A stretch of DNA of 64,000 nt from Zhengitettix transpicula (GCA_037074705.1 CM073592.1:57277129-57341128), one strand, 5' to 3'. Shown: positions 14,161 through 27,334, counted from the first letter of the stretch. Program-made: numbers and translations. Notes: generated from the letters alone by a model not told the origin.

Positions 14161-14262
14161 TATGTCCTTCCTCTACCCTTCCGCATCCCCCCTTTCAAAT
14201 CCCTTCCTATGCTATTAAAGGGGAGTTGCCCAAAGTGGATTACCCTCAAGTAGCCTGTTGCC

Positions 14263-14299
<37 letters not shown>
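14161..14299 (+). mobile_element. SINE-like family, 3' fragment with A35 tail
   Basis: Contains the last ~105 bases of the family (from CTTCCTCTACCC to TTGCCCT) followed by 35 uninterrupted A residues (14,265-14,299). The 5' part is missing, as in a 5'-truncated retrocopy. No clear target-site duplication was found. The long clean poly(A) suggests that this is one of the younger insertions in the window. Confidence 0.88.
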
Positions 14300-14301
<2 letters not shown>

Positions 14302-15179
14302 TTTTGAATTTATTCATTTTACACGCCAATGAAACAATTTAAATCATAAAAATAAATTTTACTTCGAAAAAAAAGCGTGAGATATTTTTTTTGTTCAAAT
14401 AAAATGTGTAAACATCAAAATACAAAGATTTAAAAATGTGCCAGTAAATGACCAGCTGATAGTTGTCTACGAAATATTAAAATTTGTTGTCATTTATCCA
14501 ACATATTTCAATGAGACGACGATTTGAGAAAACAATCTTTATATATTAAATTACCCTGCCTTCAGCTTATTTTAAAGTTCAAAAACTTCATTGCAAAACA
14601 CTAATGAGATTTTCTCGAAAGTTTTTAAGTGAAACGACAAACATAATCAAGCCAAGAAAATGTTATTTTTAATTTGTTTTACAAAAGCTTCGGTTTTCTT
14701 TTAGGGCGTCCGTATATATGATTTAATTTAAGGGAAATTAAATAAATAATTTGTGCTTGGAAACACAATTATTTCCATTATTATTAATAGGATATAAAAT
14801 CCAGCAATGTTTGATACAGCGTCTTACCTATTGGAGACATTAATTTTTTTATTCGTAAAACTTCCATAAGTGAAATACATCTCTAACAGGGTATCACAGC
14901 AATGAAAAACAATCTAAAAATGTAAAAATAGGTTTTTAATTAAAATGAATAACTGATATGTACCTGTATGGATTTCAATTGTTTACTTCTTGTTCACGTG
15001 AGAAATAACGCTGAATGGTATCTCTAACAAAACTAGCCCATACTCCTTATTCCGAAACGGGTAGAATTACCAATCTTGTTATCGAATCTTGGGAAGTCTC
15101 TATTCGTATAGCCACGTCAACAGATTTCTTACTTATTTGGCTGGGCAGAAGTCTGTAAATAAAAATTAGTACCGGAATT

Positions 15180-15450
15180 GTCGAATATCACATTTGTATG
15201 CGAATAGTTGGACAGCTTGTGGCTGGACCCGGAGTTCACCATAAAATATTTATAATTGTGACGCGTGACGTTTTATGACAAACTGCAATAATAATTTATC
15301 GTCGGCCGGTCGGTCGGAGCAGCTTAGTCAGTTTGATAGCAGGGCCCTGGTCCACAGCTATTGTTGGCGATCGTTATGAAAAGCCATCGGGTCCACTGGC
15401 CGATGTATCCGCCGCAAAATAATATAAATACCGGACTCCAATTTCACGCC
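15180..15450. other. GC-richer unique block with CGGT repeats
   Basis: Contains a short CGGT-type repeat (GGCCGGTCGGTCGGAGC) and other GC-rich words between very AT-rich flanks. There is no reading frame of note. Candidate conserved noncoding element by composition and isolation only. Confidence 0.28.
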
Positions 15451-18400
15451 ACATGGGACATTTGAATTACACGTTACATCTACAATTACAATTGCGTGTA
15501 AACATTCCGAATTGAAAAGCTCCTCCTGTTTCCCTTTTCTCCGTATATTCGCCGATACCGAATCTCCCAGTGCATCCGTCAGCCACGAAATTCACTGGTT
15601 TTTTGTTTTCCATTTAGTTCCCCTTCCACTCAATTATTTACATATTAAACCCTATAATCTTCTCTGTCGTTCCAATTTTAATGACCTTTATTGGCTACCA
15701 ACAACAGATTAAATGTAGGACGAGAAATCAATAATTTTTGGGAGTGACTTCTACATAATTTTTAGTGCCTGTGAACTATTGGTTATTAATTTAAACGTAA
15801 AATATTACGGTTACATAATACGAATCAATTAAAAAATTAGCTAGTAGTGGTTTAGTTTATGTATTAGAAGGTACAAGTTTAATTTATTTTTATTCCGTTG
15901 TGCAAATTCTGAAGATAATCATAAATTATTATAAATGAAATTGTGACTGAAATATTTCTATTTTAGTAACAAAGAAAATTAATTGTAGAATTACAGACCT
16001 AGATTTATTTGCAATTTATAATAATTATATTTAAACATTTTCAATATTATTGGCGGTTACTATTTAATTTTTTAATTCAATGATGTTGTGTACTGAATTA
16101 GTAGTTATAAAAGAAAATTAATAGCAATTTAATCTTTCATATTACAAATAAATATTTTTCTTCACCATCATTCCATAGAAATAGATAAAATATTTATAAA
16201 TTTATTTGCTAAATGTCGGCAATATTCAATTTATTTTTATAAATTCTTAAAACTTATCAGTATCTTGTCCCGACAGAGATAAATCCACGACAGTATTAAT
16301 TTTTGCAATTAACGAACATAATAAATAATTCAATACCGTTTACATATTCAAATCGAAAATTGGAAAAGCAATTTATAATAAAATAGAAGCTGATACCAGA
16401 AATAATTATGAGCTGTTATTGATGCTAATCGTTCATATGCTAATTTTTTAATAAATTTTACAGTAATATCATTTCTCCAATTTTTATTATTCAATTAAAA
16501 TGGAAACTTGAAAAAGCGTTCCAACGGTTTCTTTTTCATTGCACTAAAATTTTTATATTCGCCTGAAATCTGCAACGATTACTTGTTTCTTGACCTCGTT
16601 TTTCCCTCGCGTGTTTTTTACAGTTTTAAAATGTGGCTTCCCCACAGGCTATGCTCTAAATGCGTCAACTACTCTAGTCAAATGCTATCTGAATGTCAAT
16701 GAAAGTCATTACTGAGGTATTTAGTATTCATAATCGCCATTCAATCGCGTTGTAACCTGTTTGAACATATTGGTTTCGTCGGCTGTTGTATATTCCACAA
16801 ACATTGAATTGTAATACATCAATTGTATATTTAGAAAGACGTTCAGGTTCGAGTAAATACATTTTTAACTTGCAAAATTAATCCGAAAAACATGGGTAGA
16901 TATTTGATTAAGAATTAACATATGATCAATAAATAACGGAATGAAGGATATCGTCTTTGTATATATAATGATTCTTTCCTAAATGCATGTTATTCTTACA
17001 TTCTTATTCAAGCCGATTCCTCGAACCCCTGAGTAGTTTGAGGATGCGCAAATAACCTAGGGTTATTATTTCGGTAAATATATTCAAATTTAATGTTTAG
17101 ATTGAGTGAACATTTTGAGAAGTGTAATTACGGTTCTTACTTATTCTGTTTGAATATTAAAAATTTTCTATTGGTAAACAGCAACGATTTGAAGAATATG
17201 TTTACATATTGTTATATAAATAAAACTGTAATACATTAAAAACAAAATTATTGTGAATAAACTTGAAGATAGCGTGTGTCATAAATGTTTCAAATGGAAG
17301 CAGATATTTCCAGTATCTATTACCAATTAACAAATAAACGTTTTATGGGATACTGTGTTATAGTATACTTTATAAAGAAATATGTTTAGATTTTCATGTT
17401 TATTACCATGACCAATTAATGTCTTCGTGGATTTTAACGTGTCTTTTTAGCATAACAAAAATAATTTCCAAAATTTATTTATATTAATAACATAAAACCC
17501 TATTAACACAACCAGAGATGTGTTTAGTATTTTCTTATTGCTAAGACGGAAAAATAATGATTTAACGGTAACTGTAGTGGAAATCTTGTTGCAGGAAAAG
17601 GCGTGGGATTTAATTTGAGTTTATTTATGAATTTCACCTGAAAATACATGAATGACTCCATAAAGATATATTTAGATCATAAATGTAATGGAATACAATG
17701 TTCTTGTATTAAGTAACCATGTAAATAAAAGTGTGACTAAATTTTCAATAGTATTTTGTAAACTTGAATCATGAATTTACTATCGCATATTTCACACAGG
17801 GTTAGTATTTATGGAAGAAAGCACTAAGTAAATATAAAAATTCGGTTATTCTGTTATTTTATTAAAGAAAATATTTTTTCTCACTTATTAAAAACTCTAG
17901 AAATTATTTTAATAAATTAATGAATCTATGAATTATAATCGTAGATTTGTATTGTATTTTTGCCGTTGTGCAATGAAGAGTAATAAATTAATAATTTAAA
18001 ATATTAATTTGTTGAACTTTTACGCAGTTTGTCTCAATTGGAAATATTTTAAATTATAAACGTCTCAGTCGCTCACTTGTTACTTATAATGTGATAGGCT
18101 TTATTATTTTATTTGTAAGATTTCGCAGATCGTTTAAAAATCACAGTACAATGCACATTTTTAGTTTTTCTGAGAAAGTAAGTTTAGTATATATTGTGAG
18201 ATATGCGATAGATTAAGTTCTATCTCACATCATATTAAATTTTGATTATTAATTTATTTCTTTTGTGACCTTTTAAGTTCCTTTACAGGTTAAAAATATT
18301 TTCTTAATGTGAACTCGTGTCGAAAAAATATTCTGAAGAAAACTATTCTTAATACATTTTATATTTCAGAATATTTATTTTTGCAAATAATATTTTCATT

Positions 18401-18739
18401 TCTTTTAGATAGCGTTCTTGCGGCTCAGGTTGAGTTAGTCAGTGAATCACAGTCAGTGACGTTTGGTGGAGATACCAGTTCTGTATTTGAAAAATTCGGT
18501 GATATCTTTTGTGATGTAGCTTAATATCTGAAGCAGAGGCTGTTTGTATATCGGTAGTAATGACATATAGGAATGGCGAATGCGGAACCCGAATGTATTC
18601 TTTAGACGGCTCACGCACTAATGGAAAGTGGCTCATATTTTGGACGCCACTACACAAAAATTGGAGCGTCATATATTTGTATTTTTCAAGCTTCCGAATA
18701 TCAAACAAAAGATCCGCCATATCCTGCCTCATTCATTAC

Positions 18740-19320
18740 AAATGATCAATTAAAAGCGGCCAGGTATATTCGCAGCAGTTAACAAACGAAATCGGTGGGA
18801 GGAACGTTGACGTTGCCCAACAGATGTTGCAGTCGTGGAAGGCCAACTACCACAACTGCCACCGGAGAATAATTCATTAAATATTCAACGACGCCCCCGG
18901 CAGTAATTCAACCACCTAATATGCATATTATGCGGGTAACATGCATTTTCCGCTTTCGTTGTGCGCACTCTGATTTCGTTGCCGGATATAAATCATCACG
19001 AACTCACCGGATCATACCCTTGCAAGGTTTCTCACACTTAGAGCACGAGAGCTAAATTACAGGTGGGGGCATACCGACCCGCAACACAGAACGGCAATTT
19101 CCGTTGTCATTATTGTCCCGACTGCATTTACATTCCCGGTAATGATTCATTTTCCTCTACGGGTTTACGGAAGCCATTGTACCGGCAACAGGAATGTACC
19201 CGCATGCAGTAATTCAAAGCATACGCCATTCGCAAATTGAAAGCGCACTTGCACTCGGTGGAGATTGTGGCTGTAAACAATTATAATCCCAGCTGTTTGC
19301 ACTTTCTGTTTCCTCTAAAA
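18740..19320. promoter_or_regulatory. large GC-richer block, candidate enhancer
   Basis: Nearly 600 bases of balanced composition in a region that is otherwise very AT-rich, without a sustained reading frame. It contains a perfect 14-base palindrome TAATATGCATATTA (18,917-18,930), which combines TAAT homeodomain-like cores with a POU-like ATGCAT centre, and several further TAATT/ATTA words. It matches no repeat in the window. The enhancer suggestion is inference. Confidence 0.3.
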
Positions 19321-21109
19321 TGTCTTAGAACGATATAAAAGCTATTAAAATATTTAGGGCTAATATTTTCAGAAATATAAGTGATCCTGCCCCATAATTG
19401 AGTGAATGTTTTCGTGAAACTGGATTTGCGCTATTGCAAACAATATTTAAATAATATGTTACGTAGATATTGGAAGGAAATTTATAGATGTTATACGAAT
19501 TTCTATACTACTCACATTCCAACAGATCTGAATTGATATATTATATAATGCAATTTACAGAGAGACTTACGTTATTGATCACGATCAACAATTCGCATTT
19601 TCAGTCTAGGAAGTACTGTGAAATGATTTTTAAAGAAATTTATATTACTAATACTAATTAATTTAGTATTTCCATTAAATGTATGAAATTTGAACCTAAA
19701 AATACTGTTAAAATTAAATTTCGAGGTTTATTAATAAATGGGTTCATTATTAAAGGCTCTTATTTTTAATTTATATAATCTATATTGGTTTTAAAAATAT
19801 ATGTAAATAAAATAACTTTGATTTTACAATATTGAAAACATTAAGCACCTCTTGAATTGAAATTGAGAACGGGAAACAAAGGGAAATCAGTTATTTGATA
19901 CAACATTTATGAAAATGTTGAAAATAAAGTGTATTACAAAGATTTTACTTTCATATGTGTTCTTTAATTTGAAAACATACAAATATGTTGATAATTGTAA
20001 AATTCGTTTTGAAAGTTGGTTATTATGACTAATGTTCTGCAGGGGTCTTCCAAAATAGTATTAGCTCATTCATGCATTGTTTTAATATAAAAAAATACTA
20101 TATCTGAGGTAAAAAAATATTTTAATGACTTAAGAAGACCTTAGTTTATTTATATTTTATAAATATTTTTCGAAATTCATTATACTTACATATTCAAAGT
20201 GTTAAAATATAGAAAGCCTTTTACTAACTACAGACGCAGTCTTAAATTCTTAAAGTTACTTCTTTGCTCTCGTGAGACGCTCCTCATTAATAAAGCTGTT
20301 GTCTTTCTCTTAAAAGTGCACAACTTTAATTTTATTCTTGTTATCGTCAAGTTGAGGCTATAAGAAGCTTAATTGAAACTAGGAAAGGAAAGGAAGTATT
20401 TTATTAGCTTTATGTTGTAATACACAAGTAATGGAAGGAAACAAAAATTCGAAAGTTGAGACTAAGATAGAGTTTCATTTAATTACAAACTACTATTGTA
20501 AAAAGCATGAGCAATTGTCAACCCTGAAAATGAAATTTAAGACACTGGATTCTAATAAAAAAAGAATGTTTTGAGTCTTGTAATACGAAACAAGAATATA
20601 TAAATGACAATTTAGTAGAAGAAATTTGAAATGGCTTGGGGCGAGGAAATTCTGAGAAGATACTTAGCGCTTCTGGGTTATAGCTAATGGAATTTTGAGA
20701 TATAATTAGGAATATTTTTTTGTATTATGATGGCTGGAGAAATCGAATAGAATTTAGGTCAAATATTTTAAATTTTTTTCTTGAATATTTTGCATATATT
20801 ATGAAATGGATTACTTTTAAAAATGAATTCTCCGTCCCATCGTATACGTGAACGTTAATCATTTAAATATTAAAATTCCCGTTATGAAAGCATTTCCATG
20901 AAACAGAAGAATGCTCATAATGCAAGTATGCGCTTGGTTTCCATTTATTTGATGACAATTAAGCTCTAACGATAAATACTGACCAAAAATTCAAATAATT
21001 TCTGGCTGTGTAGCGTTAATATATATTTGTTTTGAAGAATTTTCAACTTAGCATTGACAAAACGAGCACAAATCGAGTTTCAAACATAGATAATGATATT
21101 GATGGTGAA

Positions 21110-21430
21110 ATTGTTTTTATGTTAAATTCACGGTAAATTTAACTGGATTTACAGCTGCGTACGTATTCTAGTCGCCTTGTAACTCGGTTTAAACTCGGAG
21201 GACAATTCTGAAATTCTGTTAAAACGATTAAATAGAGACGCGTTGCAGACACTAAGCTTTGTGGAAGGGTCCGAAACTATGCCACAACGTGAGAGTTGTA
21301 GGGTTTCATTCTATTGCCCTTGCACGTCGCTTATTGAATTGGACTGCTCCGCTTTCTAAATGCGATTTCTGGCACTTTAGTGGATATTACATTGGCTGAC
21401 AAGATGGGGGATTTGAACCTCCAACATATA
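21110..21430. other. GC-richer unique block
   Basis: Balanced-composition noncoding segment. On the minus strand its right end contains GGTTCAAATCC, a perfect B-box-like word, but no cloverleaf can be built around it. Confidence 0.22.
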
Positions 21431-23539
21431 TAATATTTTAGTGTAGATTTAATTAAAATTTGGTTTATCCTATCTCGTTATATACTCTTGTGTGCGACAG
21501 TTACATTACGTAATACTGAGTATTAATCATTTTTGCTTTTCAATTTAATTTAACGGCGACATGGCCAAATAAGTCTAGCCAAAACATTTTAGTAAATGAT
21601 TATAATGATTCATTCGTTCTTCTTGATATAATATCTTTACAATTTCCTGATATGATAAATTTCTTTATGTTAATTAAAATGATTCATGCAGTACCTCATC
21701 TGCTTGAAATAAACTGTGTGTGGCGAAGAAATTCGTTAATAAACTTCAGTTTATCCACATTTGAATATTTGGCAAGACGTTATTCTAAACAGAAATAAAC
21801 AAGAACTGGCGTCTAATGAGTGTTGTGGTTACTTGCAGTATCTGTTCTTCATGCTTAAAATAACTAAAAAAATCATTACTTGTAAGTATTTTTATCACTT
21901 CAGCAAGCAAAACTTTGGCCGCAGTATGTGAAACAAATTTTCGAATTTATTTACATAAAATAGTAGTTACATTTTGAGGTATTGTTTTGAATGTTCAGTG
22001 AAATGAAATATAAATCATGAAATTATGAACAATAATTAAAGCAGATATTGATAATAAAAAAGTTTATGTTGGATAACATATTGATAATGTCAATGAATGT
22101 ACTTTAGTTTTCTGACTTATAAATGGTGGTTAATCTTGTAATGCGTTTTTAGATAAAGAAATAATGATGTTTCAACGTTGATGAAGGAATGAAATACAGA
22201 CCGCAATATATATACTATTGTTTGCACCAATTGGCTAACCGTTGTTAGATAATCATCATATGATAAACTTTTTCAACTTCTCAACTCAACCGTAGAAATA
22301 TTTTTTATTTCCTTTTCTTTTGCGAACACCGAAGTGGAGCCTCTTGAACAAATTTAGTTTGAAACAATTCTTATTATTTGAGTGAATGTACCGTTCATCA
22401 GATTAATGAACTTCACCAGGTAGAAATATGTGATTTCAATGTTTTATAAAATTAATTTTTGTATGAAATTGCCGATTATGAGTACTTGGGATTGAAATAT
22501 GGGCGGTATTTTTTTTAAAAATTCAATTTTCGTTCTGATTTTATTCTGTGATAGACCTAATTTTTTTATAGAAATTTGTGTCGATAGTATTGCTTCAAAG
22601 AAACTATATAGAGACCAGGAATGGATCAATACTTAATCCAATATTTATAATTCATAAAGTATAATATTTAATATTTGAGTAATGTAACGTTACGGCCTTC
22701 ATTTAAGTCATCATAAAATAATTTTTAAATATTCATCCATCGTTTATACTTCATAGGGATCTCAGGATTGAAACCATTAAAGGAGATTAAAAATGTAGGT
22801 TTGAAAGCACGAAGCTAGGCTTCACTTCCACATTAACTCAGTCGTCCGAGAACTTTTAAACGACCAACCCCTTGTCATAAATGGAAAAGAAGAAAACCAG
22901 CTGATATTGTGTAATATGCAGTGTGTAAAAGCAGTACGTGACTGAAGTGTACACAGAATAAAAAAAATCTAGAGACAAAATCGGATAGATTGCTCTATAA
23001 GTATATAGTTTCAAATTTGTAAGATGACAATTAATGGTCAGTCTTTAGAGTCTAGTTTTAATTGTAGAAATATTGATGAGATTTAAAAAGAATTGCTTAT
23101 ACTCAACCACCGTTTGATGAAATAGATGTCTGAACGTTACATTACACAAGTATTCAATTTTTTTAGTTATATTATAATATAGTATGTTATTATTAATTAT
23201 CATCATGAAAAATTAAATATAATATTTTACGAATTATAAATATTGGATAAAGTATTGAACCGGCCCTGGATTATATTTTTTTTTGATAAAATAAGTGCTA
23301 CGCATAAAATAATCAGATCTATCACAGAAATAAAATGGAATAAAATTTGAACAAAATTAAATTTTAAAAAATATCACCCATATTTAAATCACAAGTACAC
23401 ATAACCGGCAATTTCATTCAAAAAAATTGATTTTATAAAACAAGTGTTTGTAATTATAATTCATTCCTAAATGGCCGATGTACTTGAAGTATGAAAATAT
23501 TGTAACGGTTTTTTATCAAACAATCAAATAGTTCCGGAA

Positions 23540-23990
23540 CAAGTTTTGTTCAGATGATGTCTGGTGGCTTGAAGATGAGGATAAGGTCATTGCCACGCCG
23601 GATTCTGTTTGAAGTGCAACATCGAAACTCGGAGGAAATATGCCCAAGACACATAGTGGTATTTGTGTGGTTGTAATTAACTAGTTGTCTGTGGAGCACG
23701 CGTCCTGAGGACTGGTCTATAAGGGGTTAAGTGACGTGCACCCCGCATGTAATGGGAACATGCTCGCCGACAGGCCGGCTCTAATCATTGTGTACGCGTA
23801 GTGCTGTGTGTATTGACTAGAGTGCTCTGCAAACACATACGCACTTCTCCTGCCTGCACACACATGCCCCATCCAGCCACTGACGCCCTGCCGACTGTTG
23901 ACACATATTGTTTTAAACAACAATGCCAAAACAAAACAACATTGCGCTATCAAACGCAGTTCGAACTACAGTGGAACACAAATGGCGATT
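23540..23990. other. GC-richer unique block
   Basis: GC-richer DNA overlapping the start of the 128-codon open frame 23,801-24,187. CA-rich words are frequent. No domain is recognised and no clear promoter or splice sites are seen. Confidence 0.22.
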
Positions 23991-24199
23991 CGAGGAGGAA
24001 TAATATACATTTACAAATGGATATAAGCACTAAAAAACAACGGTTATTGTTGATTATCACAAGTCTTTTTTTAATATTTATTGTTTATAGTAGCGTAAAC
24101 ATAATGCTCATTGGCGACCTTCCATACCTAGTACATGAAATTATTACATTTAATTCATATTACCTATATTTATTATTCTTAGCCTAAGATTAATTGTCT

Positions 24200-24480
24200 A
24201 TTTAGATAAGATCTTGGATGCCGGTTTCCTGACTAAACTTTACTAGTTTATTTATTGTCGCTGCTGAGGTACATATCTCGCTTCTCATGTAATTTTACCT
24301 TTTCTAATCCTGTCGTACTTTGGACAGTCGTAGAGGACCAGCTGGATCGTTAGTGCACCCTTCTATACGTAACATGTAGGTTGCGGTGACCTACAGAGCA
24401 GACATGAGGTTATAAGGAGAGTTCATATTTTAGCAACAACCACTTTCTGCGTCTGCGACAGATTGCCAGCCTAGGATATT
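24200..24480 (-). pseudogene. LINE ORF2 C-terminal fragment, reversed
   Basis: Read on the minus strand, 24,307-24,360 encodes LTIQLVLYDCPKYDRI. This matches the pattern L-T-(I/V)-x-H-(I/L)-L-x-(E/D)-C-P-x-Y found at the end of I/R-like LINE ORF2 proteins, with Q in place of the usual His. The upstream part of the domain is frameshifted and contains stops. It is a separate insertion from the plus-strand LINE 3' end at 25.0-25.4 kb, from which it is divided by a SINE-like copy. Outer limits are approximate. Confidence 0.55.
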
Positions 24481-24595
24481 TCCTTGAAGGTGTTGACTTC
24501 ATAATGAAAAATTGCTTCATTCCTTTCCCTTCTACACTTCTACCATTTTACCTCCAGTATTCTGGCATTGGCTTGTCCCCCGTCCTTTTTTTGCA

Positions 24596-24966
24596 AGGTA
24601 GTCAAGGCTTAAACTAGGACCCCCGACTGTAGTTTAAGGATCATATCCGCCATTCGTCTAAAAGTGATGCAGCGAAAACCCTAGAAAAACCTGCATCAGG
24701 TAGGTACTTGCCCCACACCCTTCCGATGGGGGCACAGGTGCTTGCTGTGGGGGCGGAGCATTCCCCTTTCCGTGACCAATTGAGGAGACACCTGGTCGAC
24801 TATTCCAATAGGAATAGCGTACAACTCTTACCGTATGTCCAACGTCTGCTACCCCGGAACATACACCTCTCAAAACAGGCTGAGGTGCCTCGGCTTGTGT
24901 AACCTTAGTTCAACAAAACCAGAGAGAGGAGAAGGCACCCACAAAGGTAGCCCCCTCCAGAAACCA
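24596..24966 (-). mobile_element. SINE-like family copy lacking its 3' tail
   Basis: Minus-oriented copy covering the central and 5' parts of the family, including the AAACCTGCATCAGGTAGG segment and the CCCCGGAACATACACCTC segment. The last ~110 bases and the poly(A) are missing, so it was cut by a later event. It lies between two LINE fragments of opposite orientation. Open frames over it (24,658-24,873 minus; 24,708-24,902 plus) are products of the repeat. Confidence 0.85.
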
Positions 24967-25017
24967 GGTAAAATATATAAATATATTAATGACTATTACT
25001 CCTTAAAAACCAACTGA

Positions 25018-25440
25018 CGGGGCAAACAGACATTTAAAGAATAATAACTGGGCTTCCTAATTTAACCAATATACACATACTGAATAAGAACCCTTCAGCA
25101 GAATGTGAATTATGTAAAACTAAACTGACATCAAACCGCATTATCTAAGGCTAGAAAATACGAAAAGAACTCAACGAAATCGAAGAATCACCAGCGAACC
25201 AAACTAAACTGATAAGATTTATTAAAGTAATAAATTATTACATAAATAAATTGGAAAATCGAACATACTGAATTAAAAAAGAATTAATGTAACTAAAAAA
25301 AAAATTATATGCAGTATAATTGTTAAGTGTGTATTTATGTTAAGTTATAGAATTAATTTAATAAATGAATGTATAAATATATTGTAAATTTATAGTCGCT
25401 AAAGACTAATGCGAATCAAAATATTTTTTTAACAAGAATT
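25018..25440 (+). pseudogene. 3' end of a second I/R-like LINE
   Basis: The plus strand encodes TNIHILNKNPSAECELCKTK and then LTSN, corresponding to the T-(H)-x-(Y/H)-L-L ... C-x-x-C ... L-T part of the ORF2 C-terminus, followed by stops. The 3' tail carries AGTCGCTAAAGACTAATGCG, closely related to the tail of the LINE at 5.64-6.39 kb, so both belong to one or two related families. Only the terminal few hundred bases survive. Confidence 0.6.
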
Positions 25441-26200
25441 GGGCTAGATAAATTTGAAAATATTTTTGCATTTTTGGTTTTTCTATGAAAATTTTAATTT
25501 AAAGAATTATTCTAGTATTTTGTAGGTAAACTACAATATTTATAAGTACATTGAAAAATTACGTATCATAATTTTCGATACAGGGGTGATTTATTTTACC
25601 TAATCGTTAATCCAAATTCTCGGTTGACACTGGTGAAAGAAACAACGTATAGGTCAGTACGAAAATAACATGTTTGAACATAAAAAAACAAGTAGAAGCA
25701 AACTAATTCCATGTGTACTGCAGTAAATAAAAATTCTACGCATTGACAAGGCATTCGTTCTAAAATGGAAGGGGTTATTTAATTCCCCGTGTGCTACTTG
25801 TGAACTTCCCGCTTTCTGCGAAATATTTCACAGCATTGCTGCATGCCACATGCATAAATAAAACATCAGTGCGCATCCCGCACAGCAGTGGTTAAAAGAG
25901 AAAAAAATGACTAAAAAAAACAGCGTAGCGAGAGAGGGAGGTAGAATAGGAGGGCTTGAGTGACGCGAGTAATGGTGGAAGTGAAGTAGGAATTCATGTT
26001 AAACCACGCGCATAATCCTCAACTCTGGTGCTGGAACAAGCGGGATTACAAGTGCGTGAGCAGACCATTGGCGAGTCGTCCTTCATATTTTACTGACATC
26101 GTCTAGCTAGATTCACTCGAGATGTAATATTCCACGAATTCTGATGGTAAAAAACTTCCAGGAAATTAATCCATTAACAGACTCAACTCATTACTAGGAA
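25441..26200. other. unique DNA with a GC-richer block
   Basis: No gene is seen. 25,740-26,110 is GC-richer than its flanks, contains an A-rich break at 25,895-25,920, and has no reading frame or repeat match. Confidence 0.4.
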
Positions 26201-26300
26201 ATTAACCCTTGGCTACCTGAATCTCTCCCTATCTTTCCCTTTTGTTCCATTTTAAAGGGGAGGTGCCACAACATGGATGACTATGAGGGTGTTATCCACA
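26201..26300 (+). mobile_element. degraded SINE-like 3' fragment
   Basis: About 100 bases align to the 3' third of the family: ATTAACCCTTGGCTACCT at the left and TTTTAAAGGGGAGGTGCC in the middle, with many substitutions. It is one of the oldest copies in the window and has no poly(A) left. Confidence 0.65.
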
Positions 26301-26911
26301 CAGAGATTTTCTTTTCTTCTATACTCTTTGATGCTGGTGGATCAATGCTATCTGAGACGATTGCCAGGCAACAAAGATTTTGTGTTAATGTGGTGGCTGG
26401 AAATCATAATATTCTAACGTAAAGACTGCAAATTGCAATCAATCTGATAAGGAAAGCTGAGGGCAACGGATGCTAAATATTATTTCAAATTTATTTAACA
26501 AAAAGTAACTGGACTGATGTAGTATTCTTGTATATTAATCTAATATGAATAGCCTTAAAATGTTTATACCATTCAGGTTAACCCAATTCTTCTACGACTT
26601 AAAACATCCGGTCAGCCTGGGCAGCAAAACCGCCAATTTCGCTTTTTCCTCTTCCGATGTTGATAAATGGTCTCCTTTTAGCGTCGATCGGGTTTAGGAC
26701 ACACTTTTTTCGCCTTAGTCCTTAAATATGAATTTGTAACCGACTTCTTACACCTTACTTGAGACCTGACTATACGCGCTGTATCCGACATTTCTCGACC
26801 AAGCGTAAAAGCATGAAGATATTCAACTCCTCACCCACTGCAACTGAATTGATGAATCAATTTGTTGACAATGGTGATGTAACATTATTATTTAGATTAT
26901 TTGGAAATTCC
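26301..26911. other. unique DNA, no gene seen
   Basis: Mixed-composition sequence without a sustained frame or repeat match. Confidence 0.45.
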
Positions 26912-27334
26912 ATTGTCTTGGAGTAGATAGGTGAGCAAGTAAAAGTGAAAAAAGGCACTCGGACTCTATATACTGGGACAGCTGTCACTCCAGGTCCCCT
27001 AATGAGTGTTCGGACTCTCATATTGCGCGTCTGAGTGTTGTTGTCTCCCTTATTCTGTACTGTTCGAAACTTAAGAGTTTCTACATATTTTTCTAAACTT
27101 CCTGTCGATTTTTCATGTCATATCTTTAACCTAACTTGTTTCTTGCACACTGCCTCTCTTTTTCTGTTTTCTTTGATTGGAATAAAAATCTTTACATCTT
27201 TTTTCTGATGATCTAGACGATCTTTCAGATCATCTCTTTAACCTAACTCTATCTTTCTGTTTTTATTCTTTTCTTTTTTACTTTTCTTTACCTTTTTTCT
27301 CTTTTTCTTGCTCACCTATCTACTCCAAGACAAT
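26912..27334. mobile_element. MITE-like element with long inverted ends
   Basis: A 46-base left end (26,912-26,957) and a 44-base right end (27,291-27,334) are near-perfect inverted repeats beginning ATTGTCTTGGAGTAGATAGG. The 423-base unit encodes nothing. Its right half is a long pyrimidine-rich tract containing an imperfect 33-base direct repeat (27,104-27,136 and 27,216-27,248, each ending TTTAACCTAACT). No obvious target-site duplication is visible, so the superfamily is undetermined. A non-autonomous DNA transposon is the simplest reading; a foldback element is possible. Confidence 0.65.

Larger units (their letters stand above)
14300..24199. other. unique AT-rich DNA, no gene seen
   Basis: Long AT-rich stretch without recognised repeats. 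The longest open frame is 23,801-24,187 (plus, 128 codons); its last third is hydrophobic, but the product matches no family known to me and the composition fits chance. GC-richer blocks are listed separately. Confidence 0.6.

Noticed and set aside
21400..21430. minus-strand GGTTCAAATCC, a B-box or tRNA T-arm-like word
   Set aside because: No acceptor, D or anticodon stems can be formed around it.
23801..24187. 128-codon plus frame with a hydrophobic C-terminal third
   Set aside because: No family resemblance. The hydrophobic part comes from T/A-rich codons expected by chance, and no promoter or splice signals support it.
27104..27248. TTTAACCTAAC words as telomeric (TTAGG)n remnants
   Set aside because: Only two isolated partial units occur, both within a MITE-like element's direct repeat. 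There is no tandem array.
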